64,000 bases of DNA, from contig NZ_CP084469.1 in NCBI RefSeq assembly GCF_020405205.1, forward strand, positions 3,720,001 to 3,784,000, given 5' to 3'. Origin of the DNA: Natrinema salinisoli (GTDB taxonomy: Archaea; Halobacteriota; Halobacteria; Halobacteriales; Natrialbaceae). The notes beneath the pieces are model-generated. The model worked only from the letters and a program-made list of their open reading frames with translations, was not told the DNA's origin and made no database searches. Positions 27,862 through 35,344 of this stretch are shown piece by piece (positions within the stretch are counted from its first letter, which is position 1; every line of letters starts with the position of its first letter). A program made the position numbers and the translations under genes.

Positions 27862-28047
27862 GGGGTACGCAAGCGTTGAGCGCCGAAAAAAGCGTATTGA
27901 AAATAACCTGCCACAAACGACATCGACAGAATCGGTCGTTAAATTACGTTTCCTTACCGAGTCGATCGATCTAGTTTCAGCTCCCGTTTCGGATAAGATG
28001 CCATATTACGAGCTACCGCTAGGCGACGGATCGACCGCTCGAGAGTG

Positions 28048-29400
28048 CTACGCGGTCGAACGCGGCTCGTCCAGGAAGTACTCCTCGAGTTCGAACGGTT
28101 CGTCCTCCCCCTCGACGCCGGTCACGTCCAGTGCCGTCACCTCGGCGTCGGTTTCGAGCAGGCCCGCCAGACTCGGCTCGGTCCGGCCGTCGTCGCTGCT
28201 GATGAGTTCTTTCACGTAGAGGCCGCCTTCGCCGTGGATCCGGATTTCGGCCTCGGTCGGCGAGCGGAGGTCGCCGTCGATCCCGTAGACGGTTCGCTCG
28301 CGGGTCAGTCCCGCCCGCCGGTGGTCGACCCGCTCGGGCGTGTACTGATCGACGGTCGTCCCCTCGAGTTCGGCGAGCGCCGTTTCGAGGGCGTCCTCCT
28401 CGACAGGCTCCGCGAACTCGACGTCGGCCCGGTACTGCTTGCTCGCGTCGTGTTCCTTGACCCGCTCGACCATTTCGTAGGTCGCGAGCCGGAGCCCCTC
28501 GACCTCGACGGAGCCGTCGGCGGCCGCGTTGATCTCCGCCTCGAGCGCGTCGGGATCCGGATCGCGCTCGCGCGGTCGTTTCACCTCGAGCACGAACGGC
28601 CGCCCGCCCTCGAGCATGCGGGCGTCGACGTCTTCCCGTCCCGCGCCGTGGAAGGTGCCCTCGTCGCCGTCCATGGCCTCGACGACGTGGGGTCGAACGA
28701 CCTGTTCCACGCTGGTGTCGTACATGTAGCCGGAGCCGCCGCAGTACTCGCAGTCCACCTCGCCGTCGTCGCCAAGCTGGATGCCGCTGCCGCCACACTC
28801 CCGGCAGGGCCACTCCGTCTGCGGGATATCGCGTTCGAGTTTGCGGTAGCGGCCGTAGACGAACGCGGGGTTGATCTGCACGTCGACCGCGTGGCTCGTG
28901 ACGGTGCCTGACTCGAGGGCCTCGAGCGGGTCGAACCCCTCGAGATCGACGATCGCGAGCACGTCGGGTCGGTCGAAGTCGACCTCGGTTTCGGTCGCCG
29001 CGCCGACGCGTCGGCCGACTTCGCGGTTGACCTCGCGCTTCATCGACTCGCCGGCGTCGGGCTCGAGACCGGCGTCCTCCCGGAGGAGTCGTTCGTTCTC
29101 TTCGACGAGCGGTGTGACTCGCGAGCCGACCTGGTAGGTGGCGAAGTCGACGCCCTCGAGGGCGTCCACGATCGTGTCGGCGATGGCGTCGAAGGTGCCA
29201 CAGTACCCCTCGCAGACCCAGCAGTCCGCCGGGTCCGTGGGCTCGAAGTCGTCGTCGTCGGCCAGCGCAACCGTCGTGCGCAGCGCTCGGCCCCGCTCGG
29301 CGTTGGTCAGCCCGAAACTCCGCTCGGCGAAGGGCCGCCCGAGACAGGAGTCGCAGATCGCTCCCGTCGCCAGCAACGCGCGGGCGTCTTCCGTGATCAT
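28048..29400 (-). CDS. pus10: tRNA pseudouridine synthase Pus10
   Basis: Makes pseudouridine at positions 54 and 55 of archaeal tRNAs. The 450-residue protein has an N-terminal THUMP-like domain with a zinc site: CDSCLGRPFAERS at residue 14 and CWVCEGYC at about 61. A further CRECGGSG and CEYCGGSG pair lies near residue 200, and the catalytic domain includes MLEGGRPFVLEVKRPRER and the conserved HEGGLYVKELISSDDGRTEPSLAGLL-like end (here HGEGGLYVKELIS). The ATG at 29400 is set by the conserved start MITEDARALLATG; the frame stays open well upstream but is antisense to htrA. TrmY, the next enzyme acting on position 54, is encoded at 32582. Confidence 0.93.
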   Translation of the reverse strand: MITEDARALLATGAICDSCLGRPFAERSFGLTNAERGRALRTTVALADDDDFEPTDPADCWVCEGYCGTFDAIADTIVDALEGVDFATYQVGSRVTPLVEENERLLREDAGLEPDAGESMKREVNREVGRRVGAATETEVDFDRPDVLAIVDLEGFDPLEALESGTVTSHAVDVQINPAFVYGRYRKLERDIPQTEWPCRECGGSGIQLGDDGEVDCEYCGGSGYMYDTSVEQVVRPHVVEAMDGDEGTFHGAGREDVDARMLEGGRPFVLEVKRPRERDPDPDALEAEINAAADGSVEVEGLRLATYEMVERVKEHDASKQYRADVEFAEPVEEDALETALAELEGTTVDQYTPERVDHRRAGLTRERTVYGIDGDLRSPTEAEIRIHGEGGLYVKELISSDDGRTEPSLAGLLETDAEVTALDVTGVEGEDEPFELEEYFLDEPRSTA

Positions 29401-29520
29401 GTCTCGTGACTCGGGGAGCCGCGGGTAACACGTTTTCCCTTCGGGGGAACGACCGCCGGTGGCCGAAATCGCCAGCCGTCGGCCCGGAGGTTCAAATGGG
29501 TCGGGTCCCATCCCCCGGCT

Positions 29521-30636
29521 ATGCAGGATTCCCGACTGGACCGCCGCTCTTTTCTCGCCGCCGCGAGCGCCGGCCTCGCCGGTGCCGTCGCCGGCTGTGC
29601 CGAGCCCCAGGCCGATAGCTCGATCGAGGGCGACTCCTCGTACACCATCGACCGAGAGAACCTCGCGGAGGGATCGGCGTTTACTGACCTCTACGATGCG
29701 ATCATCGAATCGGTGACACAGGTCCGCGTATTCGGCATCGAGGATCCGGATACCGGTGCCGAAGGTCGCGGTCAGGGTTCGGGCTTTCTCTACGACGACC
29801 GCCACGTCGTCACCAACGACCACGTCATCGCCGACGGCGAGGCGGCCGACCTCCAGTACATCAACGGCGACTGGACGAGCACGACGCTCGTCGGCCGCGA
29901 CTACTACAGCGATCTGGCCGTCCTCGAGGTCGACCACGCCCCCGACGCGGCGACGCCGTTGTCCCTGACCGAGCGCCGCCCCGTCGTCGGCCAGCAGGTC
30001 GCCGCGGTCGGCAACCCCTACGGCCTCGAGGGATCGATGTCCGCGGGGATCGTCAGCGGCGTCGACCGGACGCTCAACGCACCCCAGCGGCAGTTCTCGT
30101 ACCCGAACGTGATCCAGACGGACGCTGCGGTCAACCCCGGCAACAGCGGCGGGCCGCTCGTCGACCTCGAGGGGAACGTCGTCGGTGTCATCAACTCCGG
30201 CGGTGGCGACAACATCGCCTTCGCCATCTCGGCGGCGCTCGCCGGACGCGTCGTTCCGGCGCTCATCGAATCGGGCTCGTACGATCACTCCTACGTGGGG
30301 ATCGGGCTCAGAACGGTCGATCGCATCGTCGCCGAGGCCAACGACCTTCCCGAAGCGACCGGCATCCTCGTCGTCTCCGTTGCCGACGGCTCGGCCGCCG
30401 ACGGCGTCCTCCGACCGTCCTCGGAGACGGTCCAGCGACGCGGCGAATCGATCCCCGTCGGCGGTGACGTGATCCTCGAACTGGACGGTAACCCGATCCC
30501 CGATCGCCACGCGCTCTCGACGTATCTCGCGCTCGAGACCAGTCCCGGGGACACGCTCGCGATGCGTCTCCGACGGGATGGTCGGACGATCACCCGCGAG
30601 CTCACGCTCGGCGCCCGGCCGTCAGTTTCGAGATAG
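29521..30636 (+). CDS. HtrA/DegP-like serine protease, Tat lipoprotein
   Basis: A 371-residue surface protease. The N-terminus has the twin-arginine DRRSFLAAASAG segment ending in the lipobox AGC (Cys28), so it is probably exported folded and lipid-anchored outside. The trypsin-like domain holds the triad His101 (TNDHVIADG), Asp131 (SDLAVLEVD) and Ser209 (GNSGGPLV). One C-terminal PDZ domain follows from about residue 260 (VVSVADGSAADG to DVILELDGNPI). Likely role: cell-surface protein quality control. Divergent from pus10 across 120 bases. Confidence 0.93.
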   Translation: MQDSRLDRRSFLAAASAGLAGAVAGCAEPQADSSIEGDSSYTIDRENLAEGSAFTDLYDAIIESVTQVRVFGIEDPDTGAEGRGQGSGFLYDDRHVVTNDHVIADGEAADLQYINGDWTSTTLVGRDYYSDLAVLEVDHAPDAATPLSLTERRPVVGQQVAAVGNPYGLEGSMSAGIVSGVDRTLNAPQRQFSYPNVIQTDAAVNPGNSGGPLVDLEGNVVGVINSGGGDNIAFAISAALAGRVVPALIESGSYDHSYVGIGLRTVDRIVAEANDLPEATGILVVSVADGSAADGVLRPSSETVQRRGESIPVGGDVILELDGNPIPDRHALSTYLALETSPGDTLAMRLRRDGRTITRELTLGARPSVSR

Positions 30637-30920
30637 CACGTCGTTCCGGACGCCACTGGGAGATGACGGTCGATCGTCCGACAGTCGACAGCCAGCCGAA
30701 ATCGGTCGTTACTTCGTCCCCGTCGCCGGATTCCCGCGTGCATCGATCCGTAGCGGTATCGTACACGACAGGACTCGTTGAGTTCTTTTTCGCCCGATTG
30801 AGTCGTTCGAATCGTGCCGGAACCGAACGCTATCGACGGAAACGGTTGCGTTAGATACTCGATAACAATACTACCAGATCCGATAGCACTGCACGGCGAG
30901 TCGCTGTCGCCCGATACCCC

Positions 30921-31112
30921 ATGACCGACGCCGATTTCCACTCACCAACCACCGAGGAACCGCCAGTCGAACTCGATCACGTCACGGTCGAACCCGACGA
31001 CGCCCCGGCCGAGTGTGCAATCTTTCCCTGCGGGGCCAGCGAGGACGAACTGATGACTGCCTGGATCTCGGCGCACGACGATTCCTTCGTCGACCTCGAG
31101 TCGATGCGCTAG
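30921..31112 (+). CDS. small acidic conserved haloarchaeal protein
   Basis: A 63-residue acidic protein with two cysteines (AECAIFPCGASEDELMTAWISAHDDSFVDLESMR). The closing segment is a pattern I associate with a common haloarchaeal small-protein family of unknown role (DUF7511-like; recalled, not searched). The stop lies 4 bases before the next gene, so the two form an operon. The 284 bases upstream hold no other gene. Confidence 0.6.
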   Translation: MTDADFHSPTTEEPPVELDHVTVEPDDAPAECAIFPCGASEDELMTAWISAHDDSFVDLESMR

Positions 31113-31116
31113 TGCC

Positions 31117-31308
31117 ATGATACATCTGAACCGCTCCGTCACCGCTGCCGGCTTCTGGCTCGGGACCCTGCTACCCATTGTCTATCTCCCCGTCATCTTC
31201 GCCGGTATCGACTCGATGCAGCGCCTGTCGCTGTTCGTCGCGCTCCTGTCGATCCACGTTCTCGCCCTCATCGTCGGCCACGACTATTCCGGCTCTCGAT
31301 CCCGGTGA
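31117..31308 (+). CDS. small two-TM membrane protein
   Basis: A 63-residue protein with two hydrophobic helices (AAGFWLGTLLPIVYLPVIFAG and LFVALLSIHVLALIVGH) joined by a short loop. It follows the acidic small protein by 4 bases, suggesting co-translation and possibly a partner role at the membrane. No family recognised. Confidence 0.6.
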   Translation: MIHLNRSVTAAGFWLGTLLPIVYLPVIFAGIDSMQRLSLFVALLSIHVLALIVGHDYSGSRSR

Positions 31309-31412
31309 TACCCCTCCACAGCTCGTCGAGACGGAGTTTCGCGTCACTCCGAGCCGGCTGTCAGTCGCGATTTCGAACCGGTAAGCAGTGGGCTAAAAAG
31401 CGCTAAGTTGGT

Positions 31413-31433
31413 ATGTGTGGTATTCTCACACAT
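31413..31433. promoter_or_regulatory. inverted repeat across start of zinc-ribbon gene
   Basis: Seven-base arms ATGTGTG and CACACAT separated by 7 bases; the right arm ends inside the start codon at 31432. A TATA-like CTAAAAAG (31392-31399) lies about 15 bases upstream. It could be an operator in DNA or a hairpin hiding the start in RNA. Confidence 0.45.
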
Positions 31434-31590
31434 GAAAACCCGGTGTCCGCTCTGCCGTCGCCTCGTTCCCAGCGACGCACAGCACTGGTGTCGCTGTGGC
31501 AAGGCCATGGACTCGCGGTGTTACGATGCACACGACGACTGGTGTGCAGTTCGCAGCGGCGACGCGTGGATCGGTGCGCTCGAGCGATAG
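31432..31590 (+). CDS. small zinc-finger protein
   Basis: A 52-residue protein with eight cysteines/histidines arranged in two possible zinc knuckles: CPLC near residue 5 and HWCRC near 18-22, then CYDAHDDWC. Small CPxCG proteins of this kind are numerous in haloarchaea and several affect motility or biofilm, but this one is not identified. The ATG at 31432 is preceded by a TATA-like element and sits in an inverted repeat. Confidence 0.6.
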   Translation: MKTRCPLCRRLVPSDAQHWCRCGKAMDSRCYDAHDDWCAVRSGDAWIGALER

Positions 31591-31662
31591 CGTCGCGGTC
31601 GCGGTCTCCGATGACCGGGCCGACGACAGTGACTCCGGTCCCGGTCGCCGGCGACCCGACGA

Positions 31663-31848
31663 CTACTCGAGCGAGGCCGACCAGACCTGTACCTGGGGCA
31701 TTTCGCAGCTGTCACAGACGACCGCTCTGTTGTTCTTGTAGCGCCCTCGCTCGAGTTCGCCCTCGGCGCAGTCCGGGCAGGGCCGGCCCTCGAGTATCGC
31801 GAACAACTGCCGTTTCCCGCTGGGCTTCGACGGCTCTGATTTCGCCAT
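31663..31848 (-). CDS. HVO_A0556-type small zinc-ribbon protein
   Basis: A 61-residue protein with CPDC at about residue 25 and CDSC at about 46, separated by LERGRYKNNRAVV, the layout of the HVO_A0556 zinc-finger family (recalled, not searched). The start is the ATG at 31848 (MAKSEPSKPSGKRQL); longer versions add a non-conserved extension. It is encoded convergent to the zinc-finger gene ending at 31590. Confidence 0.7.
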   Translation of the reverse strand: MAKSEPSKPSGKRQLFAILEGRPCPDCAEGELERGRYKNNRAVVCDSCEMPQVQVWSASLE

Positions 31849-31956
31849 GTACTCACTCCATACCCGATATCGGGGAAACGGTTGGCCATGCCTATGCAGC
31901 GTCGACATGGGCTCGAGTCGAAGCCCCTATGGATCCCTTCGGCGTACTGCCGGGGG

Positions 31957-32514
31957 ATGTGGCCCTGGGGACACCTCGCCGTCGCCTACTTGTTCTACAC
32001 CATCAGCATACGCCAGCGGTTCGATCGGCCGCCGTCCACCCTCCCGGCCATCGCACTCGCCGTCGGTTCGCAAATCCCGGACCTGATCGACAAACCCCTC
32101 GCGTGGAACTTCGGAGTCCTGCCCGGCGGTCGAACCCTCGCACACTCGCTGTTCGTCGTCGCCCTCCTCGCCCCGGCCGTCCTCCTCGTGTCGGATCGGC
32201 TCCGACACCGAGCGATCGGCGTCGGCTTCCTCGTCGGCTACGGCTCGCACCTCCTCGCGGATATTCCGCCCGCGGTCCTCTCCGGTGAATTCGCCCACGC
32301 CGCCTACCTCCTGTGGCCGGTCCTCGAGCAACCCCCCGAAGAGCCCGTCGCCGGGATTCTCGATGCCATCCTCCACTACTACACCCTGGGGGCCTACGAG
32401 TGGGTCCAGTTCGGGCTGTTCGCCGTCGCCGTCCTCGCCTGGTATCGCGACGGTATGCCCGGACTCGAACTCGTCACCGCCCCGATCGTGCGGCGATTCG
32501 GGAGCCGGTCCTGA
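31957..32514 (+). CDS. membrane-bound metal-dependent hydrolase (YdjM/DUF457-like)
   Basis: A 185-residue membrane protein with about five helices and the family's metal-site pattern: WGHLAVAYL near the start, ALAVGSQIPDLIDKPLAW, RTLAHSL, and YGSHLLADIP. Such proteins are predicted membrane hydrolases, some LexA-linked in bacteria; the substrate is unknown. The ATG at 31957 starts the conserved MWPWGHLAVAYLF; an upstream start at 31882 would give an extra basic stretch. Co-oriented with trmY 67 bases downstream. Confidence 0.78.
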   Translation: MWPWGHLAVAYLFYTISIRQRFDRPPSTLPAIALAVGSQIPDLIDKPLAWNFGVLPGGRTLAHSLFVVALLAPAVLLVSDRLRHRAIGVGFLVGYGSHLLADIPPAVLSGEFAHAAYLLWPVLEQPPEEPVAGILDAILHYYTLGAYEWVQFGLFAVAVLAWYRDGMPGLELVTAPIVRRFGSRS

Positions 32515-32581
32515 GCGGTGAACGGCGGCCGACCCGGCACCGAACCGTGGCGGCTATCCCACCGGCCCGTCTCTCACCGGT

Positions 32582-33184
32582 ATGCGCCAGTTCGTACTCA
32601 TCGGTCACGACGTCCCCACGACGCCCGATTTTTCGCTCGACGACCTCGCGGGCGGGGCCGGTCGCCTCGACGCGCTCTGTCGCTCGATCACCGCCGCGTT
32701 CGTCACCTCACACGGCATCCGGGAGGACGTCCGCGTCCACCTGATCGCCCAGGACGAGTTCACCGTCACCTTCGACGGGCGCGAACTCCAGCGACTCAAC
32801 CCCGACGAACGAAGCACCGCCGCACTGGTTCGCAAGGCCCTCGAGCACCGCGAGGATGCAATCGGCGCGCTACCCGCGGAACCCAGCCCCGGTATCGAAC
32901 TCTACCGTCGCGGCTTCGAGGGCACGCTCGAGGCCATCGCCGACGACGGCCCGATCGTCCAGCTCCACGAGGACGGCGACGCGGTAGTCGACGTCGGTAC
33001 GGACGCGCTCGCGGAGTCGACCTTCGTCCTGTCCGACCACCGGGACTTCACTGACGAGGAGGCGGCGCTGCTCGAGGACTATGCCGACCGACGGCTTCGG
33101 CTCGGTCCCGAACTGCTGCACGCGGATCAAGCGATCACCGTCGCCCACCACTACCTGGATACGGACGGCTACGAGCGGTTTTGA
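32582..33184 (+). CDS. trmY: tRNA (pseudouridine(54)-N1)-methyltransferase
   Basis: SPOUT methyltransferase that turns pseudouridine 54 of archaeal tRNA into N1-methylpseudouridine, using SAM. The 200-residue protein matches TrmY with MRQFVLIGHDVPTTPDFSLDDLAG at the start, TAAFVTSHGIREDVRVHLI in the middle, and the knot region with FVLSDHRDFTDEE and LRLGPELLHADQAITVAHHYLD. Its substrate is made by Pus10, encoded about 3 kb upstream. The tRNA-Pro gene lies 107 bases downstream. Confidence 0.93.
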   Translation: MRQFVLIGHDVPTTPDFSLDDLAGGAGRLDALCRSITAAFVTSHGIREDVRVHLIAQDEFTVTFDGRELQRLNPDERSTAALVRKALEHREDAIGALPAEPSPGIELYRRGFEGTLEAIADDGPIVQLHEDGDAVVDVGTDALAESTFVLSDHRDFTDEEAALLEDYADRRLRLGPELLHADQAITVAHHYLDTDGYERF

Positions 33185-33257
33185 CGGTGGTTCTGGGCCG
33201 TCGATGACTCGAGGAATCGGACCTCCCTCGGGTGATCCGACGGCGACTTTCGGAAGC

Positions 33258-33264
33258 GTTAAAC
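33258..33264 (+). promoter_or_regulatory. TATA-like promoter of tRNA-Pro
   Basis: GTTAAAC centred about 31 bases before the first base of the tRNA, at the normal archaeal distance. Confidence 0.5.
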
Positions 33265-33291
33265 GAACGGATGCGTACACTCAGAATGTGC

Positions 33292-33364
33292 GGGCCGGTG
33301 GGGTAGCTTGGTATCCTTCGGCCTTCGGGTGGCCGTAACCGCAGTTCGAATCTGCGCCGGCCCA
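33292..33364 (+). tRNA. tRNA-Pro(CGG)
   Basis: A complete 73-base cloverleaf. The acceptor arms GGGCCGG and CCGGCCC pair fully with discriminator A. The anticodon stem CGGCC/GGCCG encloses loop TTCGGGT with anticodon CGG. The T-arm is CGCAG-TTCGAAT-CTGCG. The D-loop has the AG-GG-A pattern; the D-stem is weak. CCA is not encoded. The last 21 bases form one copy of a direct repeat (see 33344-33366), so this tRNA gene is or was an integration target. Confidence 0.93.
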
Positions 33365-33366
33365 CT
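33344..33366 (+). repeat. attachment-site-like direct repeat, tRNA copy
   Basis: Twenty-three bases from the T-loop of tRNA-Pro to just past its 3' end, repeated exactly at 33469-33491. Tyrosine recombinases of haloarchaeal viruses and plasmids commonly use tRNA 3' ends in this way. Confidence 0.7.
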
Positions 33367-33420
33367 TTCTCCCGCATTTCACGACGACGAGCGGAGCGAG
33401 GAGTCCGTAATGCGGGAGAA
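33367..33420. repeat. 12-bp inverted repeat just after tRNA-Pro
   Basis: TTCTCCCGCATT (33367-33378) and AATGCGGGAGAA (33409-33420) are perfect complements separated by 30 bases. It may end the tRNA transcript or belong to a repeat element. Confidence 0.7.
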
Positions 33421-33430
33421 ATGGATCCAA

Positions 33431-33480
33431 GCAGATTCGAATCAGGGAGGAGCTTCGCTCCGACCGTGGTTCGAATCTGC
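33431..33480. repeat. nested inverted repeat ending in second att-like copy
   Basis: GCAGATTCGAA (33431-33441) and TTCGAATCTGC (33470-33480) are perfect complements. Between them GGAGC-TTC-GCTCC forms a second small hairpin. The right arm overlaps the att-like copy. Confidence 0.7.
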
Positions 33481-33491
33481 GCCGGCCCACT
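33469..33491 (+). repeat. attachment-site-like direct repeat, distal copy
   Basis: An exact 23-base copy of the tRNA-Pro 3' end, 125 bases after the original. Directly after it come a TATA-like GCATATAAAC (33492-33501) and the first gene of the accessory region. No third copy was found to the right by eye. Confidence 0.7.
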
Positions 33492-33553
33492 GCATATAAA
33501 CCCCTTTTCCCGCACTTCCTGACACGTAGCGGCCGCTCTGCGGGGTGGTCTGC

Positions 33554-33784
33554 ATGACGGTCGCACCGTGGCCGTCGGTCGACAACTCGACGTGCAAGCA
33601 CTGCGGTGCCCACGTTACGGACCAGTTCCGTCGCGTTTTCGGTGACGATGACGATCGGGCCCACCGCTGTGGCGACTGCGATACCTACGCGCGACTGAGC
33701 CGCGGCTCTGCAGCTGGTGTCGACGTTTCGGTTCCAGATCCAGAGACATCGCACGGTCGGCACGGAGGTAGTGCCGATGCGTAG
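33554..33784 (+). CDS. small zinc-ribbon protein (DUF7563-like)
   Basis: A 76-residue protein with CKHCGAHVTDQFRRVFGDDDDRAHRCGDC (about residues 13-41), a pattern I associate with a small haloarchaeal family frequent in proviruses and plasmids (DUF7563-like, recalled not searched). The ATG at 33554 is preceded by GGGGTGG five bases upstream, a strong RBS. The stop overlaps the next frame by 8 bases. First gene after the att-like repeat, with its own promoter (33492-33501). Confidence 0.7.
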   Translation: MTVAPWPSVDNSTCKHCGAHVTDQFRRVFGDDDDRAHRCGDCDTYARLSRGSAAGVDVSVPDPETSHGRHGGSADA

Positions 33785-34268
33785 CGGATTCGTCCGGGCG
33801 AGTGAACTGTACGATGTCGAGAGTCGAACGACCATCGCCCATCCGGCCCATCAAGCGACCGATACCGACGTTCGGCAGGCGCTTGAGGATCGAGAGATTC
33901 GAGCCGACGGCGGACATTCTTCGAACGAGATTAGCGATTTCAATAGTGTCACCGCTCGGTATGACAACGATGCAGGTCTATCGGATAATCTCGATAAGGA
34001 TGGCCCCGATCGCTCCGGTCACCACCATAGCCAGCATCGGTTGGAGGGGGAAGGAATACAGCATGCCATAGGCTGCGATCCCGAACACGGCCATCGCTAT
34101 CAGCAGAAGCTGGATCGTCGACAGGATTGTACCGAGCATTGTCTTCTCCGAATCCCCATCTCTGTCGTCCACAGGGCCTCCCTCAGTGTGTTCCACCATG
34201 CCCTACTCCTAGAAATATCGACAAATATAGCTTTCGCAGATACTGGGACGGGTGAGGCCGATGAGTAA
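33777..34268 (+). CDS. uncharacterised protein, doubtful C-terminal part
   Basis: A 163-residue frame starting at ATG 33777, with GGAGGT 7 bases upstream and an 8-base overlap with the zinc-ribbon gene, so initiation looks real. The first 55 residues (SELYDVESRTTIAHPAHQATDTDVRQALEDREI) look protein-like. The remainder runs antisense to the membrane-protein gene 33978-34199 and is rich in His and Arg, as antisense frames are. The true gene may be a fragment whose original 3' part was lost. Function unknown. Confidence 0.4.
   Translation: MRSGFVRASELYDVESRTTIAHPAHQATDTDVRQALEDREIRADGGHSSNEISDFNSVTARYDNDAGLSDNLDKDGPDRSGHHHSQHRLEGEGIQHAIGCDPEHGHRYQQKLDRRQDCTEHCLLRIPISVVHRASLSVFHHALLLEISTNIAFADTGTGEADE
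33978..34199 (-). CDS. small two-TM membrane protein
   Basis: A 73-residue protein: a polar N-terminus of about 22 residues, then two helices (ILSTIQLLLIAMAVFGIAAYGML and PMLAMVVTGAIGAILIEII). Hydrophobic pattern and short polar ends look genuine. It lies entirely inside the opposite-strand frame 33777-34268; of the two, this one looks more like a real protein in the shared part. No family recognised. Confidence 0.55.
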   Translation of the reverse strand: MVEHTEGGPVDDRDGDSEKTMLGTILSTIQLLLIAMAVFGIAAYGMLYSFPLQPMLAMVVTGAIGAILIEIIR

Positions 34269-34374
34269 CGCGTTTAGCGGTGCCGACAGCGGTTTACCCC
34301 CGCTTGAGGATAGAGCAGACCTGTACTCGGACTGGACGCGCACAGTTCGTTACGCACGGGAGGGACCGGTATGA
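34261..34374 (+). CDS. 37-residue ORF in small-gene operon
   Basis: ATG at 34261 after GGTGAGG; encodes 37 residues ending SDWTRTVRYAREGPV. Its stop overlaps the ATG of the next gene as ATGA, and GGAGG lies before that ATG, so the two look like an operon of very short, virus-style genes. Homology not recognised. Confidence 0.5.
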   Translation: MSNAFSGADSGLPPLEDRADLYSDWTRTVRYAREGPV

Positions 34375-34577
34375 GCGTCGACGCCGACCGAGGAGATCAT
34401 GACCTCGAGGCTGAGCTGGCAAGCTCGGCGGCCGGTCGATTCGGTATTCCTGTCGACGCTGTCTGCGTGGGCTGTGGGCAGACTCGAGTCGGCGGTAAGT
34501 ACAGGCCAAAACTGTACTACCTGACTCAAGAAAAAGAGGAGCTCTTCATGGTTATCTATTTACACATCCTTTATTAG
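34371..34577 (+). CDS. small CxxC protein, probably truncated
   Basis: A 68-residue frame with an acidic start, then FGIPVDAVCVGCGQTRVGGKYRPKLYYL containing one CxxC knuckle. A zinc site would normally need a second CxxC, which is missing; the end LFMVIYLHILY is hydrophobic and AT-rich, unlike the rest, which suggests the original C-terminus was replaced by a deletion or insertion. Start overlaps the previous stop (ATGA) with an RBS (GGAGG). Confidence 0.45.
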   Translation: MSVDADRGDHDLEAELASSAAGRFGIPVDAVCVGCGQTRVGGKYRPKLYYLTQEKEELFMVIYLHILY

Positions 34578-34599
34578 CTACGGTATGGTAATACGTAAC

Positions 34600-34935
34600 A
34601 TGACTCTCGAGGGATGCTATCCAGATAAGGCACCGATGATAGACCAACTTATGGATACGCTGTGTGATAGTGTCCGGCGAGAGACGATCCACTATTTCGA
34701 GAATCACAATAGCGAAAAGACCAGTACGGTCGATCAATTGGTCGCTCACATAGAGACGCGAGTTCCAAATATAAATCACGAGGAACTATCACTTCTGCTC
34801 CAACATAACCATCTACCAAAACTGCAATCAAGAGGGTGGCTGGAGTTCGATCATCGAAGTAACACCATCCGATATCACGGACATGAATCAGCCCAGCAGT
34901 GGCTGGAAGAAATGTTAGAGGTATTTGACGAATAG
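34600..34935 (+). CDS. DUF7344-like winged-helix protein
   Basis: A 111-residue protein resembling the haloarchaeal DUF7344 winged-helix domain: LMDTLCDSVRRETIHYFENH, then TVDQLVAHIETRV, HEELSLLLQHNHLPKLQSRGWLEFDHRSNTIRYHG. This looks like a DNA-binding regulator module. The ATG at 34600 is preferred because CTTTATTA at 34569-34576 would start a leaderless transcript there; the ATG at 34585 is possible. Base composition is lower in GC than the core genome, fitting an accessory gene. Confidence 0.7.
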   Translation: MTLEGCYPDKAPMIDQLMDTLCDSVRRETIHYFENHNSEKTSTVDQLVAHIETRVPNINHEELSLLLQHNHLPKLQSRGWLEFDHRSNTIRYHGHESAQQWLEEMLEVFDE

Positions 34936-34963
34936 AGACAGTATCTTGAGCCCTCAGAGTGAG

Positions 34964-35230
34964 TCACACGAACGTTTTGTCAGGTTCCGATGCTGACACC
35001 TGATCTCTGACATCCACATCCCCCGTACTATCGACAGCTACCGTATAGCCTTTATATTCGAATTCGACTTTAGCAGGTCTCCTATCGGACGTATTTGATT
35101 GATAGAGCGAGTCGAGTGCGTCCGTATCAATAGCGTAGTGGATCGGTGGTTGGAGTTCCGCTGGTGACACCTGTTCGCGTTCGGCGATTTTCTCAACAAT
35201 CTTGAAGCTGACCGATTGAGTGTTGTTCAC
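34964..35230 (-). CDS. HalOD1 domain protein
   Basis: An 88-residue HalOD1 domain: SVSFKIVEKIAEREQVSPAELQPPIHYAIDTDALDSLY followed by VEFEYKGYTVAVDSTGDVDV, the same helix-then-strand layout as the protein at 20012-20383. Convergent with the DUF7344-like gene. Lower GC than the core. Regulatory role by family only. Confidence 0.75.
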   Translation of the reverse strand: MNNTQSVSFKIVEKIAEREQVSPAELQPPIHYAIDTDALDSLYQSNTSDRRPAKVEFEYKGYTVAVDSTGDVDVRDQVSASEPDKTFV

Positions 35231-35344
35231 AGCTATCGCTGCCAGATTCCTACATAGTCCATCCGGATCCGCCCGTGGCGGAGCCTGCGATCACGCCGGG
35301 AACGGACCGCTCGAGGGCACCCGAATACTCGAGCGCGCCGTCGA

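Noticed and set aside
33344-33491. CRISPR-like repeat at the tRNA-Pro end
   Set aside because: Only two copies, one within a tRNA, with unequal structured spacer; no cas genes.
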